Part shown: piece after piece, positions 51,582 through 61,476 of the stretch
How positions within the stretch are numbered: the first letter of the stretch is position 1
How the letters are laid out: every line of letters starts with the position of its first letter
DNA from: an uncultured Chlorobiaceae bacterium
GTDB lineage: Bacteria; Bacteroidota; Chlorobiia; Chlorobiales; Chlorobiaceae
Length of the DNA: 64,000 nt
Direction: 5' to 3'
Assembly (NCBI GenBank): GCA_903866255.1
Contig: CAIPMW010000004.1
Coordinates: forward strand, 1-64,000
Notes under the pieces: model-generated
What the model saw: the letters and a program-made list of their open reading frames with translations, nothing else
What the model was told of the DNA's origin: nothing
Database searches by the model: none
Position numbers and translations under genes: made by a program

Positions 51582-52628
51582 ATGAATATTCTGGGTATAG
51601 AAACTAGTTGTGACGAAACATCGGGAGCCATACTCCGTAACGGACATGTCTGCTCCAGCGTTATCAGTTCTCAACTCTGCCACACCTCTTTTGGTGGTGT
51701 TGTGCCGGAACTGGCGTCCAGAGAACATGAGCGGCTGATCGTTTCGATTGTCGACGCTGCCATAACTGAAGCCAATATAACAAAAAATGAACTGGATGCC
51801 ATAGCGGCAACCGCTGGTCCGGGGCTGATCGGCGCCGTTATGGTCGGACTCTCTTTTGCCCAGGGACTTGCCTGGGCGCTTGGCATACCTTTTGTGCCCG
51901 TCAATCATATTGAAGCACACATCTTTTCACCATTTATCAGCGAAGGAGCCTGCCACCGAGCGCCTGAAGGCTGCTTTGTTTCGTTGACCGTCTCCGGTGG
52001 ACATACTCTGCTTTCAGTTGTGGAACCTGATCTCTCTTACACGGTGGTTGGCCGAACACTTGATGATGCCGCTGGCGAGGCATTCGACAAAACCGGCAAA
52101 ATGCTTGGTCTTCCCTACCCCGCAGGCCCGGTGATTGACAAGCTGGCAGAACAGGGAGACCCCTCTTTTCACCTTTTTCCCAGAGCTCTTACTTCGCGCT
52201 CACAAAGCAGTAAAAGCTGGCTGGGAAATTTCGATTTCAGCTTTTCAGGCATGAAAACCTCGGTTCTCACCTGGTTGCAGAGACAAACTTCAGAGTTTAT
52301 TGAGTTCCATAAGGCAGATATTGCCGCCTCAATCCAGGCCGCCATTGTGGGCGTACTGGTGGAAAAAAGCATGGCCGTGGTGCGCAGCAGGGGCATCAGG
52401 GCCCTCTCTATCGCTGGCGGAGTCAGCGCCAACAGCGCATTACGGAATGCCATGCAAGAGGCATGCGACCGCGAGGGAGTGACGCTCTACCTTCCAAAGA
52501 CACTCTATTCCACAGACAATGCCGCAATGATTGCGACGCTGGCCAACCTGAAAATTTCACGCGGCATGAAAGCTGAATGCCACTACAACATTACGCCTTA
52601 TGCAAGCTTTGCCGCCGCAAAGCGATGA
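51582..52628 (+). CDS. tsaD: tRNA N6-adenosine threonylcarbamoyltransferase
   Basis: [57 protein letters not shown]. Confidence 0.97.
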   Translation: MNILGIETSCDETSGAILRNGHVCSSVISSQLCHTSFGGVVPELASREHERLIVSIVDAAITEANITKNELDAIAATAGPGLIGAVMVGLSFAQGLAWALGIPFVPVNHIEAHIFSPFISEGACHRAPEGCFVSLTVSGGHTLLSVVEPDLSYTVVGRTLDDAAGEAFDKTGKMLGLPYPAGPVIDKLAEQGDPSFHLFPRALTSRSQSSKSWLGNFDFSFSGMKTSVLTWLQRQTSEFIEFHKADIAASIQAAIVGVLVEKSMAVVRSRGIRALSIAGGVSANSALRNAMQEACDREGVTLYLPKTLYSTDNAAMIATLANLKISRGMKAECHYNITPYASFAAAKR

Positions 52629-52672
52629 GCAAGAACAGGGGGCGGATATCCGTTAGTGATGCTGGGCAAACG

Positions 52673-53608
52673 TCACTCTCTGCGATCTCCTATTGAGGCC
52701 TGCAACTGCCCGGATAAATCATCCATCATGGCATAACGCCTGCGGTACATCGCCCTTTTATTCGACTTTATCTTCTGATCGAGACGAGGGCTGGCCTTGA
52801 GGGGAAGGGTGAACCAGCCATCCGTCATCAATACTCCACCCAATTCCATCCAAAGCGAATCATAATCAAAAGTGGTGAGGTGTACTAAAGGTATATGTAT
52901 AAGATGTTTGTGATTATGAGGGTGAATTGCATTACTGATACCACACAGATTTGTGACTCCCAGTGCACCCATGAGCTCCTGGGCGACAAGTATCATCAGA
53001 GCATTTGGTCTCAACCCATGCATTGCTTTTGTCAGCACTTTAACCTCATCTTTATTTGCAAAACCCTGTATGCACCCTATATACCCTACAGACTTTTCGC
53101 CTGACCTCCGCTCAATAGAAAATGCCAGTTTAAAAAGTGATTTTTGCGAGGATACGGATTTCAGGGACACCATAAGCGACCCTTCCTTTCGTAGACCAGT
53201 ATTGTGACAAAGAATAACGTCAATGTCACCATATCCTTCAAGATAAATACGCGCAAGCATCGATCCCTCTGCACAAAGGATGGCGTCACGGAGAGTACCC
53301 TTTGCCAGAATAAACTGATAGGTATCAGATATGACTTTTTTCCGCTGTGCTATGTTCCATTTTGTCGACATGAAGACACGCAATGGGGCAAAAATTAAAT
53401 ACGGTATTTTTTGAAAAAAAGGGAGGATTTCGTTACGCGAAACCCAGTCGAACCAGCTTAATGATTCTTGAGGACTGAGTGCGGCAAGGAGCACCCAGCG
53501 AATTTTATTTTTCCATCGCATCACCGCACTTGACGATCTGTACAATGAGTTAGCCAGTGTCCATGCTGATACTCCCGCCCTTAGCGGACTACTGATTCTA
53601 ACATTCAT
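52673..53608 (-). CDS. VirK/YbjX (DUF535) family protein
   Basis: GYIGCIQGFANKDEVKVLTKAMHGLRPNALMILVAQELMGALGVTNLCGISNAIHPHNHKH; RYAMMDDLSGQL. Confidence 0.8.
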   Translation of the reverse strand: MNVRISSPLRAGVSAWTLANSLYRSSSAVMRWKNKIRWVLLAALSPQESLSWFDWVSRNEILPFFQKIPYLIFAPLRVFMSTKWNIAQRKKVISDTYQFILAKGTLRDAILCAEGSMLARIYLEGYGDIDVILCHNTGLRKEGSLMVSLKSVSSQKSLFKLAFSIERRSGEKSVGYIGCIQGFANKDEVKVLTKAMHGLRPNALMILVAQELMGALGVTNLCGISNAIHPHNHKHLIHIPLVHLTTFDYDSLWMELGGVLMTDGWFTLPLKASPRLDQKIKSNKRAMYRRRYAMMDDLSGQLQASIGDRRE

Positions 53609-53747
53609 TTATAACGTCATTTAAAGGGAAATCAATGAAAGGCCTGCTGAACGGAACAAGATTGAAACGGAATATGCCAGAAGCAGGCGGAAAGGAGCTA
53701 TACAAAAATGACTCAGTCGGATTGATACGGCAAACGTTCCGTTGGAA

Positions 53748-53993
53748 TCACGATGCTTTACTCTCTGAAACACTTTGTTTCTCTTTTGATACAACAGCAT
53801 CAACCGATTGATCTTTAGCATCCGCGCTGTCAACTGCTTTTTTGAATTCATGTTCAAGATCAGCCTGAGCTTTTTTGAACTCTCTCATCCCTTTGCCGAG
53901 ACCCCTGGCAAGTTCAGGGAGCTTCGAAGGGCCAAAAAATAACAGAACAATAAACAGAATCAGCAGTAACTCTTGTCCACCCAAACCAAACAT
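53748..53993 (-). CDS. tatA: Twin-arginine translocase subunit TatA/E
   Basis: [42 protein letters not shown]. Confidence 0.93.
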   Translation of the reverse strand: MFGLGGQELLLILFIVLLFFGPSKLPELARGLGKGMREFKKAQADLEHEFKKAVDSADAKDQSVDAVVSKEKQSVSESKAS

Positions 53994-54168
53994 CTCCCAT
54001 CTCCTGAAGTCATGTTATCGATAGCTGACTGGCTGTAATATATAACTCAGAAAAGCCCTGAAAAGAGCTTTTCTGAAAAAAAATTAAACATAGGGGCAAG
54101 CTTGGCCTCAACGTTCGTCATTTCATCAACAACTTTTTCTCTCGATGATACCAACATGACCCCCTGAC

Positions 54169-54375
54169 TTACTTTGCGGCGTTTTTCCTTGCTTTTGATT
54201 TTTTTGCCACTTTCTTCTTCACAGCCTTTTTCTTTGCTGCAGGCGCCGCAACTTTTGCTTCAGTTGTGACAGCAGGCTTCTCTGTTGCTGCCTTATCAGC
54301 GGCAAAAGAGACACCACCAAAAAATCCGGTCATCGCGAGGGAGACAATAATTCCAGAAAGAAGATTCTTTTTCAT
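54169..54375 (-). CDS. Exported Ala/Lys-rich small protein
   Basis: Signal peptide MKKNLLSGIIVSLAMTGFFGGVSFA followed by polycationic tail KKKAVKKKVAKKSKARKNAAK. Confidence 0.65.
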   Translation of the reverse strand: MKKNLLSGIIVSLAMTGFFGGVSFAADKAATEKPAVTTEAKVAAPAAKKKAVKKKVAKKSKARKNAAK

Positions 54376-54661
54376 CTGTTATTTGATATTTAACTGTTAG
54401 CAGGCAAGGCGAAGCAACATGCTTCTCCCAAGTGGTACGTGAACCAGGCTATTTCCTTTCAAAATTAATAATAAAAACCTGGATTTTTCTTGCTGAAGCC
54501 TTTTTTTCAGAACAATAGCGACTGCGCCTGAGGCAGGTTCATGAGAGAGAGCTCCATTGGACTTGACAACGTTCCAGCCTGACAGTGACCGGGTGATTGC
54601 TTTTTTTTGTGTCCATGAACAAGCTTTTTTGTATGTTCACAGACGATGTACTACCATACTA

Positions 54662-54688
54662 TTGTAACGTTGTGACGCTTTTGTGACG
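54662..54688 (+). promoter_or_regulatory. Three TTGTRACG octamers upstream of yajC
   Basis: TTGTAACG (54662-69), TTGTGACG (54670-77), TTGTGACG (54681-88). Confidence 0.35.
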
Positions 54689-54774
54689 ATGAGAATGTAC
54701 AAAATATTGCCATACACAGTAAAGACAGTAAATAGATTACATTCACTCTCACTATAATAAAAATTGATATTGCC

Positions 54775-55134
54775 ATGTACAATACCCTTCTTGCGCTGTT
54801 TCTGTTCTCCCCTCCTGCCGGTGCTGGTGGACAGGCGCCAAACCCTTTGATCCAGATTGTCCCGTTAGTCCTTATCTTTGTTGTTTTTTATTTCTTCATG
54901 ATCCGTCCACAGCAGAAAAAGCAGAAGGATCGGGAGAAGGTGCTCGACAGCCTGAAGAGAGGTGACAAGGTTGTCACCATCGGTGGCGCCCATGGCACCG
55001 TTGCCGGTATTGATACGGAGAAGAAAACTGTTCTGGTTCAGGTAAGCGACACCACAAAAATCAAGTTCGACCGTACTGCTATTGCCAATATTGAAAAGCA
55101 GGATGCAGGCGATAAACTCACGACCAAAGAGTAA
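54775..55134 (+). CDS. yajC: Preprotein translocase subunit YajC
   Basis: QIVPLVLIFVVFYFFMIRPQQKKQKDREKVLDSLKRGDKVVTIGG. Confidence 0.95.
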   Translation: MYNTLLALFLFSPPAGAGGQAPNPLIQIVPLVLIFVVFYFFMIRPQQKKQKDREKVLDSLKRGDKVVTIGGAHGTVAGIDTEKKTVLVQVSDTTKIKFDRTAIANIEKQDAGDKLTTKE

Positions 55135-55143
55135 CAGGAGATA

Positions 55144-56268
55144 ATGCAGCAAACACGTGCACGACTGGTGCTGGAAAACGGCTCTGTCTACAGGGGAACC
55201 GCTTATGGTCATCAGGGGGAAGCAACCGGTGAGGTGGTTTTCAATACCTCTTTGACCGGATATCAGGAGATTTTGACCGACCCCTCCTATGCGGGGCAGA
55301 TGGTGATGATGACCTATCCTTTGATCGGAAACTATGGCATCAATCCAGCCGATAACGAATCCGGCAGGATATGGGCCTCGGCCTTTATTGTTCATGAGGT
55401 ATCGCGCATCCACAGTAACTTTGAGGCTTCACAGAGTCTTGAGTCCCGTCTCAAGGACGCTGGAGTGATGGGGTTGGCGGGTATTGATACCCGGAGACTG
55501 GTACGCGAAATTCGGGAGAAAGGGGCCATGAGGGGCATTATCTCCCTGACCGACGAAACAGATGAAGCGCTGGGGGAGAGAGCCCGCCAGAGTCCGGCAA
55601 TGTCGGGGCGCGACCTGGTAAAAACCGTTACCACCAGCAGCAATTATACCATTGAGCGAGCGGATGGCCGCTACCATGTTGCCGCATTTGATTTTGGCAT
55701 CAAGAGCAATATTCTGCGTATGCTGCACCATGCCGGATGCAGGGTGACAGTACTGAAGGCCACAACAACGGCTGATGAGGTGATTGCACTCAATCCGGAC
55801 GGAGTCTTTCTCTCGAATGGCCCGGGAGATCCTGCCGCTGTAGGCTATGCCATTGAGACCATCAACAAGCTTGTCGCGTATAACCGAACCACAAGGGCTT
55901 TGCCGATTTTTGGTATCTGCCTCGGCCACCAGTTGCTTTCACTGGCTTTTGGCGCTGAAACATTCAAGCTGAAATTTGGCCACCATGGCGGCAACCATCC
56001 AGTTAAAAATCTCACGACCAGCCAGATAGAGATAACGTCACAGAACCACGGTTTTGCCGTAGTTCCGGAGTCACTGCCGGAAGGACTTGTGATGACTCAC
56101 CTCAACCTTTACGACAATACTGTTGAAGGTGTCAAGCATAAAACATTGCCCTGCTTTTCGGTGCAGTACCATCCCGAAGCCGCCCCGGGACCCCATGACT
56201 CACACTACCTCTTTGATGAGTTCACCTCGCTTATGGATTTAACTCAACCAACTTTGCTGAAGAGATGA
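55144..56268 (+). CDS. carA: Carbamoyl-phosphate synthase small subunit
   Basis: [59 protein letters not shown]. Confidence 0.97.
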   Translation: MQQTRARLVLENGSVYRGTAYGHQGEATGEVVFNTSLTGYQEILTDPSYAGQMVMMTYPLIGNYGINPADNESGRIWASAFIVHEVSRIHSNFEASQSLESRLKDAGVMGLAGIDTRRLVREIREKGAMRGIISLTDETDEALGERARQSPAMSGRDLVKTVTTSSNYTIERADGRYHVAAFDFGIKSNILRMLHHAGCRVTVLKATTTADEVIALNPDGVFLSNGPGDPAAVGYAIETINKLVAYNRTTRALPIFGICLGHQLLSLAFGAETFKLKFGHHGGNHPVKNLTTSQIEITSQNHGFAVVPESLPEGLVMTHLNLYDNTVEGVKHKTLPCFSVQYHPEAAPGPHDSHYLFDEFTSLMDLTQPTLLKR

Positions 56269-57404
56269 AAAAAAGATTATTCACTCCCGGGCCAACCCCG
56301 GTACCAGAAAATGTCATGCTCCGCATGGCTGCGCCGATTATCCATCACAGGAACCCCGAGTTCATGGAAATTTTGACCAGGGTCCATGCCGATCTCAAGT
56401 ACCTCTTCAGAACAACCCAGCCGGTTGTTGTGCTCAGTTGCTCGGGAACCGGTGGCATGGAGGCGACTATTTCGAGCCTCTTCAAACAGGGGGAGAAGGT
56501 GATTACCGTCAACGCCGGTAAATTTGGTGAACGATGGGGGGAACTGGTAAAAATCTTCACGGGCAACTGCGTTGAGGAGAAGGTTGCCTGGGGTACGGCA
56601 ATTCAGCCCGGACGACTGGCAGAGCTGCTCAAGGAGCATCCTGATGCCAAAGGAGTATGCCTGACCCACTCTGAAACATCTACCGGCACTGCCGCTGATA
56701 TCAAAACACTCAGCGCCCTGATTCGTGAAAAATCGGAAGCTCTGGTGATTGTTGACGGGATTACTGCTGTTGGCGCTCACGAATTTCAGTTTGATGAGTG
56801 GGGTGTTGATGTCTGCATTACCGGTTCCCAGAAAGGGCTCATGATGCCTCCGGGACTTGCTCTCGTCGCCATCTCTGAACGGGCTCAGGGGGTCATCAAG
56901 GGAAACAGCGGTACGGCGCAGTACTACCTGAGCCTGAAAAAGGCGCTGAAGTCGCATGCTGGCGATGATACTCCCTTTACACCGGCAGTATCGCTGGTCA
57001 TCGGCCTTGACGAAGCGTTGCAGATGATCAAGGCTGAGGGAATTGAACATATCTGGAAACGCCACGAAAGTCTCTCGAACGCCTGCCGGCAGGGGTGTCA
57101 TGCGCTTGGCATGAAACTGTTCAGCAACTCCCCGTCGTATGCAGTGACGCCCGTCTGGCTGCCTGAAGGGGTAAAATGGTCTGCATTCAATAAGGCTCTG
57201 AAAAAAAGCAACGGCATCACGGTTGCCGCTGGTCAGGATGAGTACAAAGACAAGATTTTCCGTATTTCGCATCTTGGATTTTACGATGAGCTTGACATGC
57301 TGACCGTTATTGGCGGCATTGAGCGGGCGCTCAAGGAGATTGACTTCGCCTTTGACATTGGCGCCGGGGTCAGCGCTGTTCAGAAAGCATTCCTCGGCAA
57401 CTGA
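56265..57404 (+). CDS. Class V aminotransferase (alanine/serine-glyoxylate type)
   Basis: [54 protein letters not shown] overlap with carA. Confidence 0.93.
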   Translation: MKKRLFTPGPTPVPENVMLRMAAPIIHHRNPEFMEILTRVHADLKYLFRTTQPVVVLSCSGTGGMEATISSLFKQGEKVITVNAGKFGERWGELVKIFTGNCVEEKVAWGTAIQPGRLAELLKEHPDAKGVCLTHSETSTGTAADIKTLSALIREKSEALVIVDGITAVGAHEFQFDEWGVDVCITGSQKGLMMPPGLALVAISERAQGVIKGNSGTAQYYLSLKKALKSHAGDDTPFTPAVSLVIGLDEALQMIKAEGIEHIWKRHESLSNACRQGCHALGMKLFSNSPSYAVTPVWLPEGVKWSAFNKALKKSNGITVAAGQDEYKDKIFRISHLGFYDELDMLTVIGGIERALKEIDFAFDIGAGVSAVQKAFLGN

Positions 57405-57423
57405 AGCCTGCGGTGATCTGACC

Positions 57424-58068
57424 ATGATATTCCTGCACACCCTCCTGCTTGCTGTTGCACTGTTGACATCAATGCAGGAGAGGTTCAGGGAGTACCGAAT
57501 GCAACTGAAGGCTTATGCACTCTATGAACGTCACGCCTACCATGCCGCTCAGGTTGCTTTTGAGGAGATCACCGCTGTTGTCCAGGAGGAAAAAGAGAGA
57601 GCCACAGCAGGTTTCAATCTTGCATGTGCACTGTATATGCAGGGGAATTTTCCAGATGCCGCGGCCCTTTTTGCCAGAAGCGCCAAACACTGGAGCAAGA
57701 ACAGGAACATGCGACAAAGAGCCATCTTCAATGAAGGCGATGCGTTGGCAATAATGGCGATTGGTGAGAGTTCAAAAGCTCACAGAACCGTATTGTTCCG
57801 TCAATCGCTCAATCGCTTCAAGACAGTACTGTTAACAGACCCTGGAGATGGCGACGCAAAAATCAATTATGAAATTGTCTCCCGTTACCTCCGTGAGCTT
57901 GAGACACCCGAAAAAAGATCATCTCCCCAACCACTCTCAAGCGTCAGGAATAACATGGCGGAACGCCTGCTTGATAATGCGCAGCAGGATGAATCGTCAC
58001 TCATGCGACGCCCTCCGCCGCGAAAAGCACCCGCAAGTCGTAACAGCCACAACGATAAAGACTGGTAA
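57424..58068 (+). CDS. TPR-type protein, BatC-like
   Basis: ATAGFNLACALYMQGNFPDAAALFARSAK; MAERLLDNAQQDESSLM; ORF track start 57310 lies in upstream gene. Confidence 0.65.
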   Translation: MIFLHTLLLAVALLTSMQERFREYRMQLKAYALYERHAYHAAQVAFEEITAVVQEEKERATAGFNLACALYMQGNFPDAAALFARSAKHWSKNRNMRQRAIFNEGDALAIMAIGESSKAHRTVLFRQSLNRFKTVLLTDPGDGDAKINYEIVSRYLRELETPEKRSSPQPLSSVRNNMAERLLDNAQQDESSLMRRPPPRKAPASRNSHNDKDW

Positions 58069-58074
58069 GACGCA

Positions 58075-59502
58075 ATGGCTGAAAAAGATGTGAACAGAAA
58101 AGTGCTCCTTGTTTTTCTCCCTTCTGAGAGTGGTGTTGACGGAGCACAGTCACTCTACGGCGAAAAAGAGATAAACCCTTTTTTCAATTGGTTTAATCAC
58201 TCACTGAGATCCATTATCAAACAGAGTCAGTTCGCCATCCCGCCGCTCTCTCTGATGATCCTCAGCTCGGTCGATGTACCGGGAGTTGAGCAGTCAATCT
58301 GTGATATGCGTTTTGAAAAATTTCCCTTTGATAAACCATGGGATCTGGTGGGTATCAGCGTTCAGACTGGCATGGCAAAAAAAGCGTTTGAACTGGCTGA
58401 CCAGCTTCGCTCCAGAGGAGTATCGGTTGTGCTGGGAGGTGCGCATGTTACCCTTTTTCCCCGGTCGTGTCGCCCACATGCGGATGTTCTTGTACATGGT
58501 GAGGCTGATGACCTCTGGAAAGAGCTGCTTATTGACCTTGCATCAGGTGCCATCAAGCCAACCTACCACTCAGACACCTTTCCTGATCTGGGACTTTCAC
58601 GGCCTGTACAGAAAAGAGCTCTCATCAAAAGCCGATATTTTACTACAAACCTGATTCAGACAGGAAGAGGATGCCAGTACCGTTGTGATTTCTGCAATGT
58701 CCATCTCCTCAATGGCCGCGCCCTGCGTCGGAGAGCAATCAGCGATGTCGTCAGTGAAGTTGCCCGGTTTCGGGAACATGACCGCAGAATATTCTTTTTT
58801 GTCGACGATTCGATCAACGCCGATCCGGTGTATGCCCGCGAACTCTTCCAAAAACTTGTTCCACTCAAGATCCGCTGGTTCGGTCAGGCAACAACAACCC
58901 TTGGCCAGCAGCATGAGTTGTTGAGCACCTTTGCCGATTCAGGGTGCCAGGCACTCCTTGTTGGTATAGAGAGCATTGAACCAGCCAGTAGAATCGCCCA
59001 CAAAAAAAGCCAGAATCGGGCTGGTGAACTTGTGAAGGCCATTACCTCTATAAGGGATTCTGGAATAAGCCTCTACGGAAGCTTTATTTATGGCCTCGAC
59101 GGTGATACGCTTGATACACCGGCCTCCATTCTCGATTTCGTGAACGCAACCAAACTTGACGTCCCAGGCATCAATATTTTGCGACCAACCCCTGGAACAC
59201 AAATTTTTGAACGACTTCGAGAGGAGGGCCGACTGCTCTTTGATCCTCTGGACAGTACGGCCTACCGGTACTCTTTTGGTCAGGAGATGCTCTACTCACC
59301 CAAAAATATTCCGCTTGATCTTTTTGTTGAGAGCTACTCTGACCTGACACAAAAGCTGTTTACCGTAAAAAATGCGTTGACAAGGGGCCTGTCGGCTCCA
59401 AGAGCGAAAAGCGCCGTGATGCTCTTCAATCTCTTTTACACGCATCTGTACGCTCTCTCCCGTCATGACCTGCGGCATCAACAGGAAATGGATGGCAGAT
59501 AA
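58075..59502 (+). CDS. B12-binding-domain radical SAM protein
   Basis: WDLVGISVQTGMAKKAFELADQLRSRGVSVVLGGAHVTLFP; TGRGCQYRCDFCNVHLLNG CxxxCxxC. Confidence 0.93.
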   Translation: MAEKDVNRKVLLVFLPSESGVDGAQSLYGEKEINPFFNWFNHSLRSIIKQSQFAIPPLSLMILSSVDVPGVEQSICDMRFEKFPFDKPWDLVGISVQTGMAKKAFELADQLRSRGVSVVLGGAHVTLFPRSCRPHADVLVHGEADDLWKELLIDLASGAIKPTYHSDTFPDLGLSRPVQKRALIKSRYFTTNLIQTGRGCQYRCDFCNVHLLNGRALRRRAISDVVSEVARFREHDRRIFFFVDDSINADPVYARELFQKLVPLKIRWFGQATTTLGQQHELLSTFADSGCQALLVGIESIEPASRIAHKKSQNRAGELVKAITSIRDSGISLYGSFIYGLDGDTLDTPASILDFVNATKLDVPGINILRPTPGTQIFERLREEGRLLFDPLDSTAYRYSFGQEMLYSPKNIPLDLFVESYSDLTQKLFTVKNALTRGLSAPRAKSAVMLFNLFYTHLYALSRHDLRHQQEMDGR

Positions 59503-59594
59503 AAAACCATTTTGCCTTATGCTGATTAATTTTTAAACTGCTTGTCGAGATTTTTAACACACACCCGACACAACAATCTAAACCTGTATCAATA

Positions 59595-60026
59595 ATGACC
59601 ATGAAGCCTTTTATCCCGTTTCTGACCGTTGGCCTTTTATTTCTGAGTGCATGCGGCCTTGAAAAACCGCCAGCATCGCTCAAGTTTCCTGAAGATAAAA
59701 AGGCGGCAGCTCCTGCTGCGGCTACTGCGCCAACTGCTGCGCCAGCAACGGCGGCTCCGGCAGATCCGAAATTGGCTGCGGGTAAAACCGTCTATGATGC
59801 CAACTGCGGTGCGTGTCACGAAGCGGGCATGATGGGGGCTCCAAAACCTGGTGACAAGGCTGCGTGGAGTGCTCGTATCGCCCAGGGAATTGAGGTCATG
59901 ACCAAAAAATCGATCGATGGATTTACTGGAAAAGCGGGCGCGATGCCGGCAAAAGGCGGCAACGCAAGCTTGACAAACGAAGAGATAACCAATGCCGTTG
60001 CCTTCATGGCAGACAAGTCAAAATAA
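59595..60026 (+). CDS. c-type cytochrome, lipoprotein-type, c-555/c5-like
   Basis: Lipobox LFLSAC; Ala/Pro linker; CGACHEAGMMGAPKPGDKAAWSARIAQG. Confidence 0.9.
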   Translation: MTMKPFIPFLTVGLLFLSACGLEKPPASLKFPEDKKAAAPAAATAPTAAPATAAPADPKLAAGKTVYDANCGACHEAGMMGAPKPGDKAAWSARIAQGIEVMTKKSIDGFTGKAGAMPAKGGNASLTNEEITNAVAFMADKSK

Positions 60027-60051
60027 ATACTCATTATTTACCTCTTTCTGC

Positions 60052-60074
60052 GGGAGCTGGCAGATACAGCTCCC
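60052..60074 (+). terminator. Hairpin after lipoprotein cytochrome (weak T tract)
   Basis: GGGAGCTG-gcagata-CAGCTCCC then ctttctt. Confidence 0.55.
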
Positions 60075-60220
60075 CTTTCTTCGCAAAAAAAAATGCTGAG
60101 AGGTAGAATAATGTTGGAGATATTTGGATTGCTTCCAATAAAGTTGTATAAATAGGGTTGTGTTCTTTAACGCACAGTAACAACCCAACCCACACCACCA
60201 ATTAAACAGGAGAATCAGCG

Positions 60221-60571
60221 ATGAACCGTTTTCTTTCAGCCGCACTTTGTGTGCTTTTTGTTAGTTCTGTCTGTTCAACCGCAGCAACCGCAGCAAAAAA
60301 AGCTCCAGATTTAACTAAAGGCCAGACCGTTTACGAGGGCGGTTGTGTAGCATGCCACAAAGCAGGCCTCATGGGAGCGCCTAAATTAGGTGACAAGGCA
60401 GCATGGGCTCCCCGTATCGCCCAGGGAAATAAAGTTCTTGTCAATAATGCCATCAATGGATTCCAGGGCAAAGTGGGCAAAATGTTGCCTAAGGGTGGCA
60501 ATGCCAGCCTGACCAATGATGACGTAGAAAACGCAGTTGCTTACATGGCAAAGCAGGGCGGCAGCAAGTAA
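60221..60571 (+). CDS. Cytochrome c-555-like soluble cytochrome
   Basis: Signal peptide; CVACHKAGLMGAPKLGDKAAWAPRIAQGNKVLVNNAINGFQGKVGKMLPKGGNASLTNDDVENAVAYM. Confidence 0.92.
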   Translation: MNRFLSAALCVLFVSSVCSTAATAAKKAPDLTKGQTVYEGGCVACHKAGLMGAPKLGDKAAWAPRIAQGNKVLVNNAINGFQGKVGKMLPKGGNASLTNDDVENAVAYMAKQGGSK

Positions 60572-60586
60572 ACGCTCTTTCTGGTG

Positions 60587-60613
60587 AAAAGGCGGGCTTG
60601 TCTCCCGCCTTTT
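60587..60613 (+). terminator. Rho-independent terminator after cytochrome c-555-like gene
   Basis: AAAAGGCGGG-cttgtct-CCCGCCTTTT. Confidence 0.85.
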
Positions 60614-60666
60614 GACTTTTCCCGCCGAATCTCCATTTGACTACATACCCACATACTTGTTGTACC

Positions 60667-61467
60667 ATGACCACTCTTAACCTTGGCTTTATTGGAACAG
60701 GCAGAATTGCGCGTGCCCTTGTTGCAGGCCTCAGCAACAGGGAAAAAACTCTCATTTCAGGTTTCGACCGGGACTTGGCTACCCTGCGGGCAATTGCTGC
60801 AGATTACCCTGTTCAACCAATGCTGTCGATTGCCGAAATAGCCCGACAAGCAGAGGTAATCATCCTTGCTGTTAAACCATACCAGGTGGCGGAGGTACTT
60901 GCTGAACTGAAACCATTGCTCAACCCGGAACACCTGCTGATCAGTGTTGCCGCAGGCATCTCGACGGATTTTATCACAAAAAACACAGTACCTTCATTGA
61001 AAGTAATCAGAGTCATGCCCAATACTCCTGCCTTGGTTGGTGAAGGGATGGCTGCTGTCTCTCGAGGAAAAATGGCTTCAGATGAGGACACAGCCCTTGT
61101 CTGCAAACTCTTCAGTTCGATTGGTCGTGTGGCAATTCTTGATGAATCACAGATGGATGCTGCAACTGCTGTATCTGGCAGCGGACCGGCCTATATGTTC
61201 CATATCCTTGATGCACTGGCGACAGGAGGCAAGTTGTGCGGTCTTTCTTATGACGAGGCACTGCTTCTTGCTGCGCAAACCATGCTCGGCGCTGCAAAAA
61301 TGGCGCTTTCCGGCAGCAAAAATCCTGATGAACTCAAACGGGATGTTACAACGCCTGGCGGAACTACAGAGGCGGGACTGAATATCATGGATGAGAAAGG
61401 TATCCGTCAGATTCTGGTCGAGACGGTGGCTGCCGCTGCAGCCCGATCCAGGGAACTTATGAAATAA
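60667..61467 (+). CDS. proC: Pyrroline-5-carboxylate reductase
   Basis: MTTLNLGFIGTGRIARALVAGL; VIRVMPNTPALVGEGM; VSGSGPAYMFHILDAL; ORF track start 60637. Confidence 0.95.
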   Translation: MTTLNLGFIGTGRIARALVAGLSNREKTLISGFDRDLATLRAIAADYPVQPMLSIAEIARQAEVIILAVKPYQVAEVLAELKPLLNPEHLLISVAAGISTDFITKNTVPSLKVIRVMPNTPALVGEGMAAVSRGKMASDEDTALVCKLFSSIGRVAILDESQMDAATAVSGSGPAYMFHILDALATGGKLCGLSYDEALLLAAQTMLGAAKMALSGSKNPDELKRDVTTPGGTTEAGLNIMDEKGIRQILVETVAAAAARSRELMK

Positions 61468-61476
61468 CCCTCTGCG

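Noticed and set aside
54048-54075. Hairpin CAGAAAAGC...GCTTTTCTG followed by A-run
   Set aside because: The T tract would precede the stem on the transcribed (minus) strand, so it does not fit a terminator; no other evidence of function.
56277-57440. 387-aa minus-strand ORF
   Set aside because: Complete antisense shadow of the well-supported aminotransferase gene at 56265..57404.
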